Assembly: GCF_019104745.1 (NCBI RefSeq)
Contig: NZ_JAHRWL010000001.1
Span: 310,001 to 374,000, forward strand
DNA length: 64,000 nucleotides
Reading direction: 5' to 3'
Source: Thalassococcus arenae
GTDB taxonomy: Bacteria; Pseudomonadota; Alphaproteobacteria; Rhodobacterales; Rhodobacteraceae
The position numbers and the translations under genes are program-made. Under the pieces are notes generated by a model that worked only from the letters and a program-made list of their open reading frames with translations, did not search any database and was not told where the DNA came from. This document shows positions 56,201-64,000 of this stretch, piece after piece; within the stretch, counting starts at the first letter, position 1, and each line of letters opens with the position of its first letter.

Positions 56201-56686
56201 ATGCGACGGGGGTACTCGCTGACACAAATTCGCCTTCACTGGGCGGTGATGGTGCTGGTCGCACTTCAATACCTTCTGCACGAACCGATGTCGGATGCGT
56301 TCGACCGGCTGGTCGAGACCGGGCAGGCACAGCCGACGGCGCTGGTCGCGCTGCACGTCTTCGGAGGGTTCGTGATCTTCGTGCTGACGCTGGTCCGGCT
56401 GGCGATCCGGCGCGCCCGTGGCGCACCGCCGCCGCCCGAAGGCGAACCCGAGTTGTTCCGCCTGGCCGGGATCGTGGCGCATCAGGCCTTCTACGTGTTC
56501 CTGATCGCCCTGCCCGTCACCGGCGCGTTCGCCTGGTTCCGCGGCGATGAAACGGCGGGCGACATCCACGAGATCCTGCGCGCCCTGCTGCTTGCGCTGA
56601 TCGCCCTGCATGTCGCAGCCGTTGTGGTGCATCAATTCGTCTGGAAAACCGGTGTTCTGGACCGGATGCGCCACCCTGCGGAATGA
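56201..56686 (+). CDS. Cytochrome b561-type protein
   Basis: A 161-residue inner-membrane protein with four helices. His residues in RLHWAVM, VALHVFGGF, VAHQAFY and IALHVAAVVVHQF are placed as the bis-His heme b ligands of the bacterial cytochrome b561 family. AAGGG lies before the ATG. It moves electrons from quinol to an acceptor (often superoxide or a periplasmic partner); partner not seen here. Confidence 0.88.
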   Translation: MRRGYSLTQIRLHWAVMVLVALQYLLHEPMSDAFDRLVETGQAQPTALVALHVFGGFVIFVLTLVRLAIRRARGAPPPPEGEPELFRLAGIVAHQAFYVFLIALPVTGAFAWFRGDETAGDIHEILRALLLALIALHVAAVVVHQFVWKTGVLDRMRHPAE

Positions 56687-57148
56687 TCAGCGACGGCGTT
56701 CGAGATGATCGAGGAACCCCGCCGCACACGCTTCGATCAAGTTCAGCGCCGCTTCGAAATCGCGAGTGAAATACGGGTCGGGCACGTGATCGGCGCCCGT
56801 ATCCGGCGCGAAATCGGTGAACAACCGCGGCTTGTCCCGCAATCCGTCGGGTGCGATGCGGGCCAGACCGGCGATGTTGTCGGCGTCCATCGCCAGGATC
56901 GTGTCGAAGCGATGAAAGTCGTCGGTCCCGACCTGGCGCGCGCGCAGGGCCGATAGATCGTATCCGCGTGCCCGGGCGGCGTCCTGCATCGGGCCATATG
57001 GCGGCTTGCCGATATGCCAATCGCCGGTGCCGGCGCTGTCGATGTCCAGCGCCATGTCCCGCGCCCGGGCCATTCTTCGCAAGACCGCCTCGGCGGTCGG
57101 CGACCGGCAGATATTGCCCAGGCAGACGAACAGGATACGATGCGCCAT
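56687..57148 (-). CDS. Low-molecular-weight protein tyrosine phosphatase
   Basis: A 153-residue phosphatase. P-loop VCLGNICRSPTAE (Cys-x5-Arg-Ser) at residues 8-20 and the general-acid motif DPYF (VPDPYFTRD) near 124 are intact. Bacterial relatives act on protein tyrosine kinases of polysaccharide export or other targets; no kinase is nearby. The ATG at 57148 is chosen as the P-loop needs it close; the long frame upstream overlaps the sirtuin gene and is rejected. Confidence 0.94.
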   Translation of the reverse strand: MAHRILFVCLGNICRSPTAEAVLRRMARARDMALDIDSAGTGDWHIGKPPYGPMQDAARARGYDLSALRARQVGTDDFHRFDTILAMDADNIAGLARIAPDGLRDKPRLFTDFAPDTGADHVPDPYFTRDFEAALNLIEACAAGFLDHLERRR

Positions 57149-57184
57149 GGTTCCTGATACCCCGTGAACAAGGCGCCGAAAAGC

Positions 57185-57880
57185 ATGGAAAAGATCGTCA
57201 TCCTGACAGGCGCGGGCATCTCGGCCGAAAGCGGGCTGGGCACCTTTCGCGACAAGGACGGCCTGTGGACGCGTTACCCGCTGGAAGACGTGGCCACGCC
57301 GCAGGGCTTCGCCCGCGATCCCGCGCTGGTTCACGACTTCTACAATGCCCGCCGCTCGCAAGCCGCCAAGGCCGAACCCAACGCCGCCCATCATGCCCTG
57401 GCCCGGCTGCAAACGGACCACAGCGGGTCCGTCGTGATCGTGACGCAGAATGTCGACGGGCTGCATGAACGCGCCGGGGCGCGGGTGATCCACATGCACG
57501 GGCAACTGGATCAGGCTTTGTGCCATGCATGCGGGCATCGCTGGCCCGCGCCCCAAACCATGGCACCGGCCGATCCCTGTCCGTCCTGCCGCGCAGCCGC
57601 GACCCGGCCCGACGTGGTCTGGTTCGGCGAATTTCCCTATTGGATGGACGAAATCGCCGGACATCTCGAGGCGTGCACCCTGTTCGCCGCGATCGGCACA
57701 TCGGGTCAGGTCTATCCAGCGGCCGGTTTCGTACAGGAAGCCGCGCTGAGCGGCGCGCGAACGGTCGAGATCAATCTCGAAGCCTCGGGCATGCCCGGCC
57801 TGTTCGACGAGGTGGTGCTGGGCCCGGCGACACAGGCCGTGCCACGCTGGGTGGACAGCCTGCTTGCCGGGCCCCGCTGA
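57185..57880 (+). CDS. cobB: NAD-dependent protein deacylase (CobB-type sirtuin)
   Basis: A 231-residue sirtuin. ILTGAGISAESGLGTFRD (NAD binding), FYNARR (YxxR motif that permits desuccinylation, class III), TQNVDGLHERAG (catalytic His follows in IHMHGQL), and a zinc site of four Cys (CHACGH; CPSCR). ATG at 57185 is preferred over a GTG seven codons before. Divergent from the phosphatase gene, 36 bp. Confidence 0.95.
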   Translation: MEKIVILTGAGISAESGLGTFRDKDGLWTRYPLEDVATPQGFARDPALVHDFYNARRSQAAKAEPNAAHHALARLQTDHSGSVVIVTQNVDGLHERAGARVIHMHGQLDQALCHACGHRWPAPQTMAPADPCPSCRAAATRPDVVWFGEFPYWMDEIAGHLEACTLFAAIGTSGQVYPAAGFVQEAALSGARTVEINLEASGMPGLFDEVVLGPATQAVPRWVDSLLAGPR

Positions 57881-58381
57881 TCAGTTCGACGCCTTGGGTG
57901 CCATGCCCTGGCCATGTTTCATGCCGTGGCCCATGCCGCCCGGCGCGGGCTGGCGTTCAAGATCGACCGGGATTTCGACAACCATGTCGCCGGCTTTCTC
58001 GAAGGTCAGCGTGACGGTCACCGCCTCGCCCTGGACGAGGGGCCCGGTCAGGCCCATGAACATGACGTGGTCGCCGCCGCGTTGCAGTGCGTGACTGCCG
58101 CCAGCGGGGATGACAAAGCCCTCTTCGACCTCGACCATCTGCATCATGCCCTGGCCGTTGTCGATATGGGTGTGCAGTTCGACCCGTTGCGCGACATCCG
58201 ACGCAACCGAGAGCAACCGGTCGTCGGCGTCGCCGCTGTTGCTGATGATCATGAAGGCCGCGCCGGTCTTGGCATTGGGCATCGCCGACCGGGCATAGGC
58301 GTCTTCGATGGTGATGTCGGCGAATGCGGGCACTGCAAGGGTCAGCGCCGCGGCGCCGGCCAAAAGGATACGTTGGAACAT
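57881..58381 (-). CDS. Periplasmic copper chaperone, PCuAC family
   Basis: A 166-residue exported protein. Signal peptide 1-21 (ILLAGAAALTLAVPAFA). The Cu(I) motif HTHIDNGQGMMQM plus GGDHVMFMGL gives His and Met ligands in the H-x-M pattern. The tail (GGMGHGMKHGQGM) is rich in Met and His and can bind copper too. It delivers copper to cytochrome oxidase. Downstream of the DUF2946-like gene (42 bp), probable operon. Confidence 0.92.
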   Translation of the reverse strand: MFQRILLAGAAALTLAVPAFADITIEDAYARSAMPNAKTGAAFMIISNSGDADDRLLSVASDVAQRVELHTHIDNGQGMMQMVEVEEGFVIPAGGSHALQRGGDHVMFMGLTGPLVQGEAVTVTLTFEKAGDMVVEIPVDLERQPAPGGMGHGMKHGQGMAPKASN

Positions 58382-58423
58382 GTTTGGATTCCCTGGATGA
58401 TAGGTTGATCTGAAAGAAGGGTA

Positions 58424-58774
58424 TCAGACCGTATCCGGGGGGCCGCGTGCGGTGGCGCGCAGGCGCAACGTCTTTTCGGCGGCGATCCGTGCGAAACTGG
58501 GCGCGACGCGCCGCCAGACACGCATCGGCGCGGTGTCCGTGTCTGCGCCTTCAACCCAGGCAAGCAGCGACAGCGCGCAATCGGGGCAGACATGCGGAGC
58601 CCCGGTCGGCTTGCCTTCGCTGTCGACATAGACGGTGACGACACCACCCCCGAGGCACAGCACCATCTGCCCTTCCGCCATGGCCTGCCCGCGCGCAGCC
58701 GCCATGGTGACGCTGGTGAAAAGCAGGCTCAGCGCAAGAAGGCTGACCGCGATATGGCGGGCGAGATCACGCAT
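58424..58774 (-). CDS. DUF2946-like membrane/periplasmic protein
   Basis: A 116-residue protein with an N-terminal hydrophobic segment (VSLLALSLLFTSVTMAAA) and a periplasmic part containing VLCLGGGVVTVYVDSEGKP and a CPDCAL pair. The latter pattern fits DUF2946, a family linked to copper handling. It precedes the PCuAC gene on the same strand, so copper trafficking is likely; direct role unknown. Confidence 0.8.
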   Translation of the reverse strand: MRDLARHIAVSLLALSLLFTSVTMAAARGQAMAEGQMVLCLGGGVVTVYVDSEGKPTGAPHVCPDCALSLLAWVEGADTDTAPMRVWRRVAPSFARIAAEKTLRLRATARGPPDTV

Positions 58775-58875
58775 GCCGGAAAGCTAGGCGGTGCGGTGGC
58801 GAATTGCCAAGCGACAAAAGGAAACAGCCCCGGCCGGATGGCGCGAGGCTGTTTCGAATACCGGCAATCGACGGA

Positions 58876-59166
58876 TCAGGCAGTTGCCGCCTGTGCCTTT
58901 TCGATCTCTTTCTTGACCTTCAGAGCACGGTTGCTCAGCTCGGTGTCCTTGGCCTTGGCCAGGAACTTGTCCAGCCCGCCGCGGTGATCGACCGACCGAA
59001 GCGCCGCCGCCGAGATACGCAGCTTGACACCACGGCCCAGCGTTTCGGACTGCAGCGTCACATCGTTCAGGTTCGGCAGGAAACGCCGCTTGGTCTTGTT
59101 GTTGGCGTGGCTGACGTTGTTGCCAACCATCGGGCCCTTACCGGTCAGTTCGCAAACACGCGACAT
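58876..59166 (-). CDS. rpmB: 50S ribosomal protein L28
   Basis: A 96-residue ribosomal protein: [33 protein letters not shown] is typical of alphaproteobacterial L28 (quoted in part), with a long charged C terminus. ATG at 59166 with GAGGATGAG upstream. rpmG is not next to it, as in other alphaproteobacteria. Confidence 0.97.
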   Translation of the reverse strand: MSRVCELTGKGPMVGNNVSHANNKTKRRFLPNLNDVTLQSETLGRGVKLRISAAALRSVDHRGGLDKFLAKAKDTELSNRALKVKKEIEKAQAATA

Positions 59167-59267
59167 GGGTCTCATCCTCGGTTTCTGGGCGCGGACCCGC
59201 TGGATTGCGGAGCGGCGCCAATATCAAAGGGCGCCGCGGGGGCGCCCGGAATCTCGTTTGCCGGTCT

Positions 59268-60095
59268 CTAAGGCTCTGCCGCGCCGCCGTCAAGTCCCGC
59301 CCCAGCCGATTTCGCGGCAATTCTGCGGGCCTGCTTGCGGGCGGTTTCGGCAAGGGTGGAACGACCGCGATGCTTGGCCAGGGCTTGCAGGTGACGCCAA
59401 TAGCTTTCGCTGTCGCGGCGCACCGCGCGATGGCTGCGGCCGATGGCGCGCGGGTCCGGCACGCCTTGTGCCAGTTGATCCTGCAACCAGCCCAGCTTGC
59501 CGCCCTGGCGCAGGGCCCGCGTCGCCGGATGGCCGCCGCAGGGCAGGCGCACCACGGTCAGGTTCGGGAAAGCCGCGGCGATCAGTTCGGCATTGGCCAG
59601 GTCCAGCGGGCGGAACGGGTCGATCAGCACCGCACCCCGCACATCCGTCCCCCGGCAGGCGAGATCGCCCGCTTCCGCATCCCAGCCCCGCGCCTCGGCG
59701 CGGTAGCGCCGGTCGAAGGGCACATGCACCTTGGCGATGGAGTATTGCGGCGAGATCGCCAGCAGATGACACAAGCGCAACGGCCCGGCAAGGCGCAAGG
59801 CCGCGTAACCGCCCATGGAAAACCCCATTGCGCAAACGCTTTCGAACTGCGCCGAGAACGCCTCGAGCGCGCGTTCGAGCGCCGGGGTTTCCGCGTTGAC
59901 GTACCAGTCGTTCCAGCGGCTTTGAAGGTGCAGGTGGGTAAAGCCGTTGGCCGCATAGCGGTGCACCGCACGCGCCTTTTCGAAATTGCCAGGGTCGCCG
60001 ATGCGCTGGCGGAAGCTGACGAACAGGCGTGACTGGCCGGGATTGAACAGCGTGCCGTTCAGCAGCGCGCCGTCAAAGAAAACGTGCCGCTTCAT
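59268..60095 (-). CDS. Putative alpha/beta hydrolase-fold protein
   Basis: A 275-residue soluble protein. GFSMGGYAALRLAG has a nucleophile-elbow sequence (Ser at the centre), and CGGHPATRAL could hold the catalytic His; the acid is unclear. Starts MKRHVFFDGALLNGTLF. It does not match a named family with certainty. Overlaps meaB by four bases (ATGA), so it is translated with it; functional relation to methylmalonyl-CoA metabolism is not known. Confidence 0.72.
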   Translation of the reverse strand: MKRHVFFDGALLNGTLFNPGQSRLFVSFRQRIGDPGNFEKARAVHRYAANGFTHLHLQSRWNDWYVNAETPALERALEAFSAQFESVCAMGFSMGGYAALRLAGPLRLCHLLAISPQYSIAKVHVPFDRRYRAEARGWDAEAGDLACRGTDVRGAVLIDPFRPLDLANAELIAAAFPNLTVVRLPCGGHPATRALRQGGKLGWLQDQLAQGVPDPRAIGRSHRAVRRDSESYWRHLQALAKHRGRSTLAETARKQARRIAAKSAGAGLDGGAAEP

Positions 60096-61072
60096 CGCGA
60101 CGGCAGATGCGCGAGCAGGTCCTGCGCGGCCTTGGCCGGAGACATCTCGCCCGCTGCCACGGCCTCGCCCAGCCGTGCCAGGGCGGCACGGGCTTCGCTA
60201 CCGTCCAGGCGCGCCAGCAGGCCGTGCCGCACCTCGGCCTCGAACCAGTGGCGGGCCTGAGCGGCGCGGCGGGCGGTGAAATGACCGTGGTCGCGGCGCC
60301 AGTCCGCCAGTTCCGTCATCGCCTCCCACGCCGTGGCCAGACCGGCCTCTTCCATTGCCGATACGGTCAGCGCCTTGGGAAAGCCCGGTGGGTCTTCGGG
60401 GCGCTTGCGCATCAGCCGCAGGGCGCCGGCATAGTCGGCGCAGGTCCGCGTTGCCGCGGCCTTGAGTTCGCCATCGGCCTTGTTGACCAGGATCAGGTCG
60501 GCGATTTCCATGATCCCGCGCTTGACCCCCTGCAATTCGTCGCCGCCGGCGGGCGCCAACAGCAGCAGGAACAGGTCGGACATCTCGGCCACCATGGTTT
60601 CGGACTGGCCGACGCCGACGGTCTCGATCAGGATGACGTCAAAGCCCGCTGCCTCGCACAGATCGATCGCTTCGCGCGTGCGGCGGGCGACACCGCCCAG
60701 ATGGGTCTGGCTGGGCGACGGGCGGATGAACGCTCGGGGATCGCGGCTCAGACGTTCCATGCGGGTCTTGTCGCCCAGGATCGACCCGCCGGTGCGGGCC
60801 GAGGACGGATCGACCGCCAGCACCGCCACGCGCAATCCCTGCCCGGTCAGCATGCAGCCGAAGGCCTCGATGAAGGTCGACTTGCCGACGCCCGGGGTTC
60901 CCGACAAACCGATCCGCAGCGCCTCGTGCCCGTGACCGCGCAGCGCATCGAGCAGCGCCAGCGCCTGCGTCCGGTGGTCCGGTCGGCTGCTTTCCACCAA
61001 CGTGATCGCCCGCGCAAGCGCCCGGCGGTCCCCGGCACAAAGCCGCTTGGCAAGAGTTTGCGTATCGTCCAT
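60092..61072 (-). CDS. meaB: Methylmalonyl-CoA mutase-associated GTPase
   Basis: A 326-residue G3E-family GTPase that guards and reloads the B12-dependent mutase. GLSGTPGVGKSTFIEAFG (Walker A), VDPSSARTGGSILGDKTRM, IETVGVGQSE and LVNKADGE (NKxD) are all present. ATG at 61072 with AGGAGG upstream. The mutase gene itself is not in the window. Followed directly by the alpha/beta hydrolase gene. Confidence 0.95.
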   Translation of the reverse strand: MDDTQTLAKRLCAGDRRALARAITLVESSRPDHRTQALALLDALRGHGHEALRIGLSGTPGVGKSTFIEAFGCMLTGQGLRVAVLAVDPSSARTGGSILGDKTRMERLSRDPRAFIRPSPSQTHLGGVARRTREAIDLCEAAGFDVILIETVGVGQSETMVAEMSDLFLLLLAPAGGDELQGVKRGIMEIADLILVNKADGELKAAATRTCADYAGALRLMRKRPEDPPGFPKALTVSAMEEAGLATAWEAMTELADWRRDHGHFTARRAAQARHWFEAEVRHGLLARLDGSEARAALARLGEAVAAGEMSPAKAAQDLLAHLPSR

Positions 61073-61310
61073 TCCCGCCTCCTGCAGGCTTGCCGGGCTT
61101 TTCAGCCGCAATTCCAGTTCCTTGCGCCTTGTGCCCCGCGGGCAACCCGCTTGTCCAGCAGCCCATAACCGCGCCGTCCAGCGGTTCTCTGCCGCCGCGT
61201 GGACGCCTTTCCGCCGAAACCGGCTGGCCCGTCTGCCGCGGGTGAGCTTCGTTTGCTAGCGTGCGGGCAAGGACATCTTCAGTTTCCGCAATCAATTCAG
61301 GACGATCGCC

Positions 61311-63026
61311 ATGCCCGTTTCAACGATCCTCGCAAATCTAAAGGACATCGCCGACTTCGTGCGCAGCGACCCGGGGCTTCCGGCCAATATCGTGCAAGCC
61401 GATATCGACGGTGGTGCAGCGGCCGCCGAACTCATGAACGGCGTGATCGCCCAGGCCATCGTCGCGACAGGGGCGAACGCGGACGGCATCATCACGCCCG
61501 ACGACGCCCGCGCGATCAGCGACCATATCCGCGGCAATCCGGGCCTCTATGCCGATTTCGTCGAAGGCCACGGCGATGACGAGGGCAACGAGGAAACCGG
61601 TTTTCACCTTGTTCAGGGCGATGGCGGGGCGTTCCGGTTCCAGGGGCGCCAGTTCATCGATACCGTGGCAGACGCGATCTATCACATCGGCTTCACCTAT
61701 TCGCCCGGACCCGAGGGGCGGTTCGTGAACGAAGACGGCAACCAGAACGAAACCGTCGCCGATATCGCCGGCTGGCTGAACTATTTCGTCAACGGGGTGA
61801 ACGTCGTCTTCGGCCATGACGGCGCCGAGACGCTTCACAGCGGGCATTACAGCTTTGCGCTGGACGATGCCGCGAACGAACTGTTCCTTGCCGCCGGCGG
61901 TGACGACCAGGTCTGGGCCGGAGATGGGAACGACACGGTCAATGGCGGCGACGGCAAGGACAAGATCGGCGGTGGCGACGGCGACGACCGACTGTACGGA
62001 CAGGCCGGTAACGACTCGGTCTGGGGCGATGGTGGCGACGACACGATCGGTGGCGGCACCGGCAACGACGTGATCGGCGGCAGTGACGGCAACGACAACG
62101 TCCAGGGCGGCCAGGGTTCGGACACGCTCAACGGCGGGGACGGCGACGACCTGCTGCGCGGCGGCGCGGGCGACGACGATCTCTGGGGGGCGGACGGCAA
62201 CGACACCGTCCTTGGTGGTGCCGGCCGCGACACCGTCGGCGGCGGCGCAGGCGACGACCGGCTTGGCGGCGGCGCGGGCGACGACACGCTGTGGGGCGCC
62301 GAGGGCGACGACACGCTGCAAGCGGGCGGCGGCAACGACGAGGTCGGCGGCGGCGACGGCAACGACGACATGGCCGGCCATGCCGGCAATGACGGCATGA
62401 GCGGCGGCAACGGCGACGACACCATCCGCGGCCAGGCCGGCAACGACGATATCGACGGCGGCAATGACAACGACAAGATCGACGCCGGCGACGGCGCGGA
62501 TTCGGTCTGGGGCGGGCATGGCGATGATTCCGTGTTCGGTGGCGCGGGCGACGATTCCATCGGGGGCGGTGACGGCAATGACCGGCTCAGCGGCGGCACG
62601 GGCGCGGATTCGCTTGGCGGCCATGACGGCGACGACTGGCTCAGGGGCGGGGCGGATGACGACGAACTGTGGGGCGGCAAGGGCGCCGACACCGTCGAAG
62701 GCGGCGCCGGCGCCGACCTGATCTTTGGCTGGGACGGCGACGCGACGGATGTCGACACCTTCGTTTTCGCACCGGGCGACAGCGGGATCACGCAAACCAC
62801 CCGCGACGTCGTGGAAGGCTTCGACACGGCAGAGGACCTGATCGACCTCACCGCCTTCGGTCCGCTGGATTTCATCGGCGGCGACGCGTTCGATGGCTCG
62901 GGACCCGCAGTGCGGTTCGCGTCGGAATTCCTCGAGATCGACAGCGACGCGAACGGTGTTGCGGATTTCTCGGTCCAGTTCCGCTGGGTGGCCGAGATCG
63001 CCGAGACGGATTTGCTGCTTGTGTGA
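61311..63026 (+). CDS. RTX-type calcium-binding secreted protein
   Basis: A 571-residue protein. Residues 1-~190 are a unique N-terminal region (no signal peptide; contains a DGIITPDDA stretch resembling an EF-hand loop and an aspartate-rich segment DFVEGHGDDEGNEE). Residues ~195-480 are about 31 GGxGxDxUx nonapeptides without a break, forming a calcium beta-roll. The end (DTFVFAPGDSGITQTTRDVVEGFDTAEDLIDLTAF) is the usual type I secretion signal domain. Secreted by a TolC-type system not present here. Role: adhesin or other secreted factor, unknown. Confidence 0.92.
   Translation: MPVSTILANLKDIADFVRSDPGLPANIVQADIDGGAAAAELMNGVIAQAIVATGANADGIITPDDARAISDHIRGNPGLYADFVEGHGDDEGNEETGFHLVQGDGGAFRFQGRQFIDTVADAIYHIGFTYSPGPEGRFVNEDGNQNETVADIAGWLNYFVNGVNVVFGHDGAETLHSGHYSFALDDAANELFLAAGGDDQVWAGDGNDTVNGGDGKDKIGGGDGDDRLYGQAGNDSVWGDGGDDTIGGGTGNDVIGGSDGNDNVQGGQGSDTLNGGDGDDLLRGGAGDDDLWGADGNDTVLGGAGRDTVGGGAGDDRLGGGAGDDTLWGAEGDDTLQAGGGNDEVGGGDGNDDMAGHAGNDGMSGGNGDDTIRGQAGNDDIDGGNDNDKIDAGDGADSVWGGHGDDSVFGGAGDDSIGGGDGNDRLSGGTGADSLGGHDGDDWLRGGADDDELWGGKGADTVEGGAGADLIFGWDGDATDVDTFVFAPGDSGITQTTRDVVEGFDTAEDLIDLTAFGPLDFIGGDAFDGSGPAVRFASEFLEIDSDANGVADFSVQFRWVAEIAETDLLLV
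61895..62760 (+). repeat. 27-bp-unit tandem array encoding RTX nonapeptides
   Basis: About 31 imperfect 27-bp units (GGNGNNGANGAN pattern, period nine codons). DNA identity between units is partial. It is coding and not a CRISPR array. Confidence 0.88.
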
Positions 63027-63072
63027 CGCGGCGGGCATGGACGTGCATTGAAAGCTTGGCGATAAGGGGCGC

Positions 63073-64000
63073 GTGCCCCACCTGACGCTGCCCATTGACG
63101 CCATCTTGCCGGCCCTGGTCGAGAACCTCCACGACCAGGGCCGTGCCGTGTTGCAGGCTCCGCCCGGCGCGGGCAAGACGACGCGGGTGCCGCTGGCACT
63201 GCTGCAGGCGGGGCTGACCCCCGGCCGGATCGTGATGCTGGAACCGCGGCGGCTGGCCGCGCGGGCCGCGGCCGCGCGCATGGCCGAAACGCTGGACGAA
63301 GACCCGGGCCAGACGGTCGGCTACCGCATCCGCGGCGAAAGCAGGGTGTCCCGAGCCACCCGGATCGAGGTGGTGACCGAAGGCATCCTGACGCGGATGA
63401 TCCAGTCCGACCCCGAACTGCGGGGCATCGGCGCGGTGATCTTCGACGAATTCCACGAACGCTCGCTCAATGCCGACCTGGGGCTTGCGCTTTGCCTCGA
63501 AATCGCCGGCGCGCTGCGCGATGACCTGATCCTGCTGGCGATGTCGGCCACCCTGGATGCCGAACCGGTGGCCGCCCTGATGCGGGCGCCGCTGCTGACA
63601 TCCGAAGGTCGCGCCTTTCCGGTCGAAACCCGCTGGCTGGACCGGCCCTTGCCCAAGACCACCCGGTTCGAAACCGCGATGGCCGACCTGATCGCCCAGG
63701 CTGCGCGAGACGCCGAAGGCGGGATCCTGGCCTTCCTGCCCGGCGAGGCCGAGATCCGCCGGACCCAAGCGCTGCTGACCGGTCGCTTGCCCGCCGATCA
63801 CCACATTCGCCCATTGTTCGGCGCGATGGACTTCGCCGCGCAGCGCGCCGCGATCCGGCCCGAGATGCAGGGCCGCAAGATCGTCCTGGCCACGGCCATC
63901 GCCGAAACCTCGCTGACGATCGAGGATATCCGCGTGGTGGTGGATGGCGGGCTGGCTCGACGGGCACGGTTCGACCCCGGTTCCGGCATGACGCGGCTGG
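63073..64000 (+). CDS. hrpB: ATP-dependent helicase HrpB, 3' end cut by window
   Basis: The first 309 residues of a DEAH-box-like helicase. Walker A APPGAGKTTRVPLAL, motif Ia LEPRRLAARAAAARMA, DEFHERSLNADLGLAL (motif II) and MSATLDAEPVAALM (motif III) are present, then the second RecA domain starts (ATAIAETSLTIEDIRVVVD). Start is GTG at 63073 with AAGGGG upstream. DEFH replaces DEAH as is normal in HrpB. It lies 46 bp after the RTX gene. Confidence 0.92.
   Translation, partial: MPHLTLPIDAILPALVENLHDQGRAVLQAPPGAGKTTRVPLALLQAGLTPGRIVMLEPRRLAARAAAARMAETLDEDPGQTVGYRIRGESRVSRATRIEVVTEGILTRMIQSDPELRGIGAVIFDEFHERSLNADLGLALCLEIAGALRDDLILLAMSATLDAEPVAALMRAPLLTSEGRAFPVETRWLDRPLPKTTRFETAMADLIAQAARDAEGGILAFLPGEAEIRRTQALLTGRLPADHHIRPLFGAMDFAAQRAAIRPEMQGRKIVLATAIAETSLTIEDIRVVVDGGLARRARFDPGSGMTRL

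Noticed and set aside
61895-62760. CRISPR-like regular repeat
   Set aside because: Period is 27 bp with no spacers, in frame, and encodes GGxGxDxUx; it is an RTX coding repeat.
61338-63281. Long antisense frame over the RTX gene
   Set aside because: It mirrors the repeat (Val-Ala-Pro rich), with no independent start site or family.

Overview
The window is a G+C-rich chromosomal segment (about two thirds G+C by eye) from an alphaproteobacterium, most likely the Rhodobacteraceae (roseobacter/paracoccus group). The basis is gene content: small conserved families typical of that group (DUF2237, DUF3572, a 58-residue membrane protein usually mislabelled CTP synthetase), the MerR-pair plus beta-oxidation cluster, H-NOX/GGDEF and RTX proteins. 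No ribosomal RNA, CRISPR array, transposase or integrase was seen.

Layout. 1-10.8 kb: truncated DUF2332 gene, a serine beta-lactamase-like hydrolase with DUF2237, a membrane-anchored LuxR regulator, a minus-strand group of two secreted poly-aspartate proteins around a 2-oxoglutarate/Fe(II) oxygenase, trpB with a terminator, a MATE exporter with two hotdog thioesterases, an isochorismatase-family hydrolase, a Gdx/SugE guanidinium-type exporter. 10.5-20.1 kb: two MerR regulators and a long beta-oxidation cluster (two acyl-CoA dehydrogenases, GST, thiolase, tandem NTF2-like protein, FadJ-type bifunctional enzyme). 20.5-25.8 kb: PhyH-type oxygenase, GlpR and divergent glpD-glpK. 25.8-31.9 kb: kynureninase, a stand-alone Lrp ligand-binding domain and a complete Liv-type ABC transporter. 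31.9-37.1 kb: oxyR/katG, a secreted trypsin-like protease and tRNA-Gln. 37.1-44.8 kb: a degenerate H-NOX/HNOBA-GGDEF pair, DUF4153, an MttB-family methyltransferase, a HAD phosphatase, DUF3572 and a PleD-like protein with a dead receiver. 44.8-50.5 kb: an ECF sigma/anti-sigma/metal-sensor group with an EF-hand protein, DUF983, Nudix, alpha/beta hydrolase, LysR and a lipoprotein. 50.5-55.5 kb: lepA and an A+T-rich island with one unrecognised HTH-coiled-coil-membrane gene, both bracketed by composite repeats. 55.5-64 kb: small membrane and secreted proteins, cytochrome b561, LMW phosphatase, CobB sirtuin, PCuAC copper chaperone, rpmB, meaB, an RTX protein, and the start of hrpB.

How genes work together: the 11.1-20.1 kb cluster would run one or more rounds of beta-oxidation under MerR control; glpR/glpD/glpK handles glycerol; oxyR/katG handles peroxide; two diguanylate cyclases (37.1 and 43.3 kb) feed c-di-GMP, each with a sensor domain that has lost its canonical ligand or phosphoryl residues.

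Most unusual elements: the poly-Asp/oxygenase group (3.1-5.0 kb), the H-NOX that lacks its heme histidine (38.1-38.7 kb), the tandem NTF2 protein inside the fad operon (16.9 kb), and the low-G+C single-gene island (52.9-54.4 kb) with repeat bracketing and an inverted copy of the lepA 3' end.
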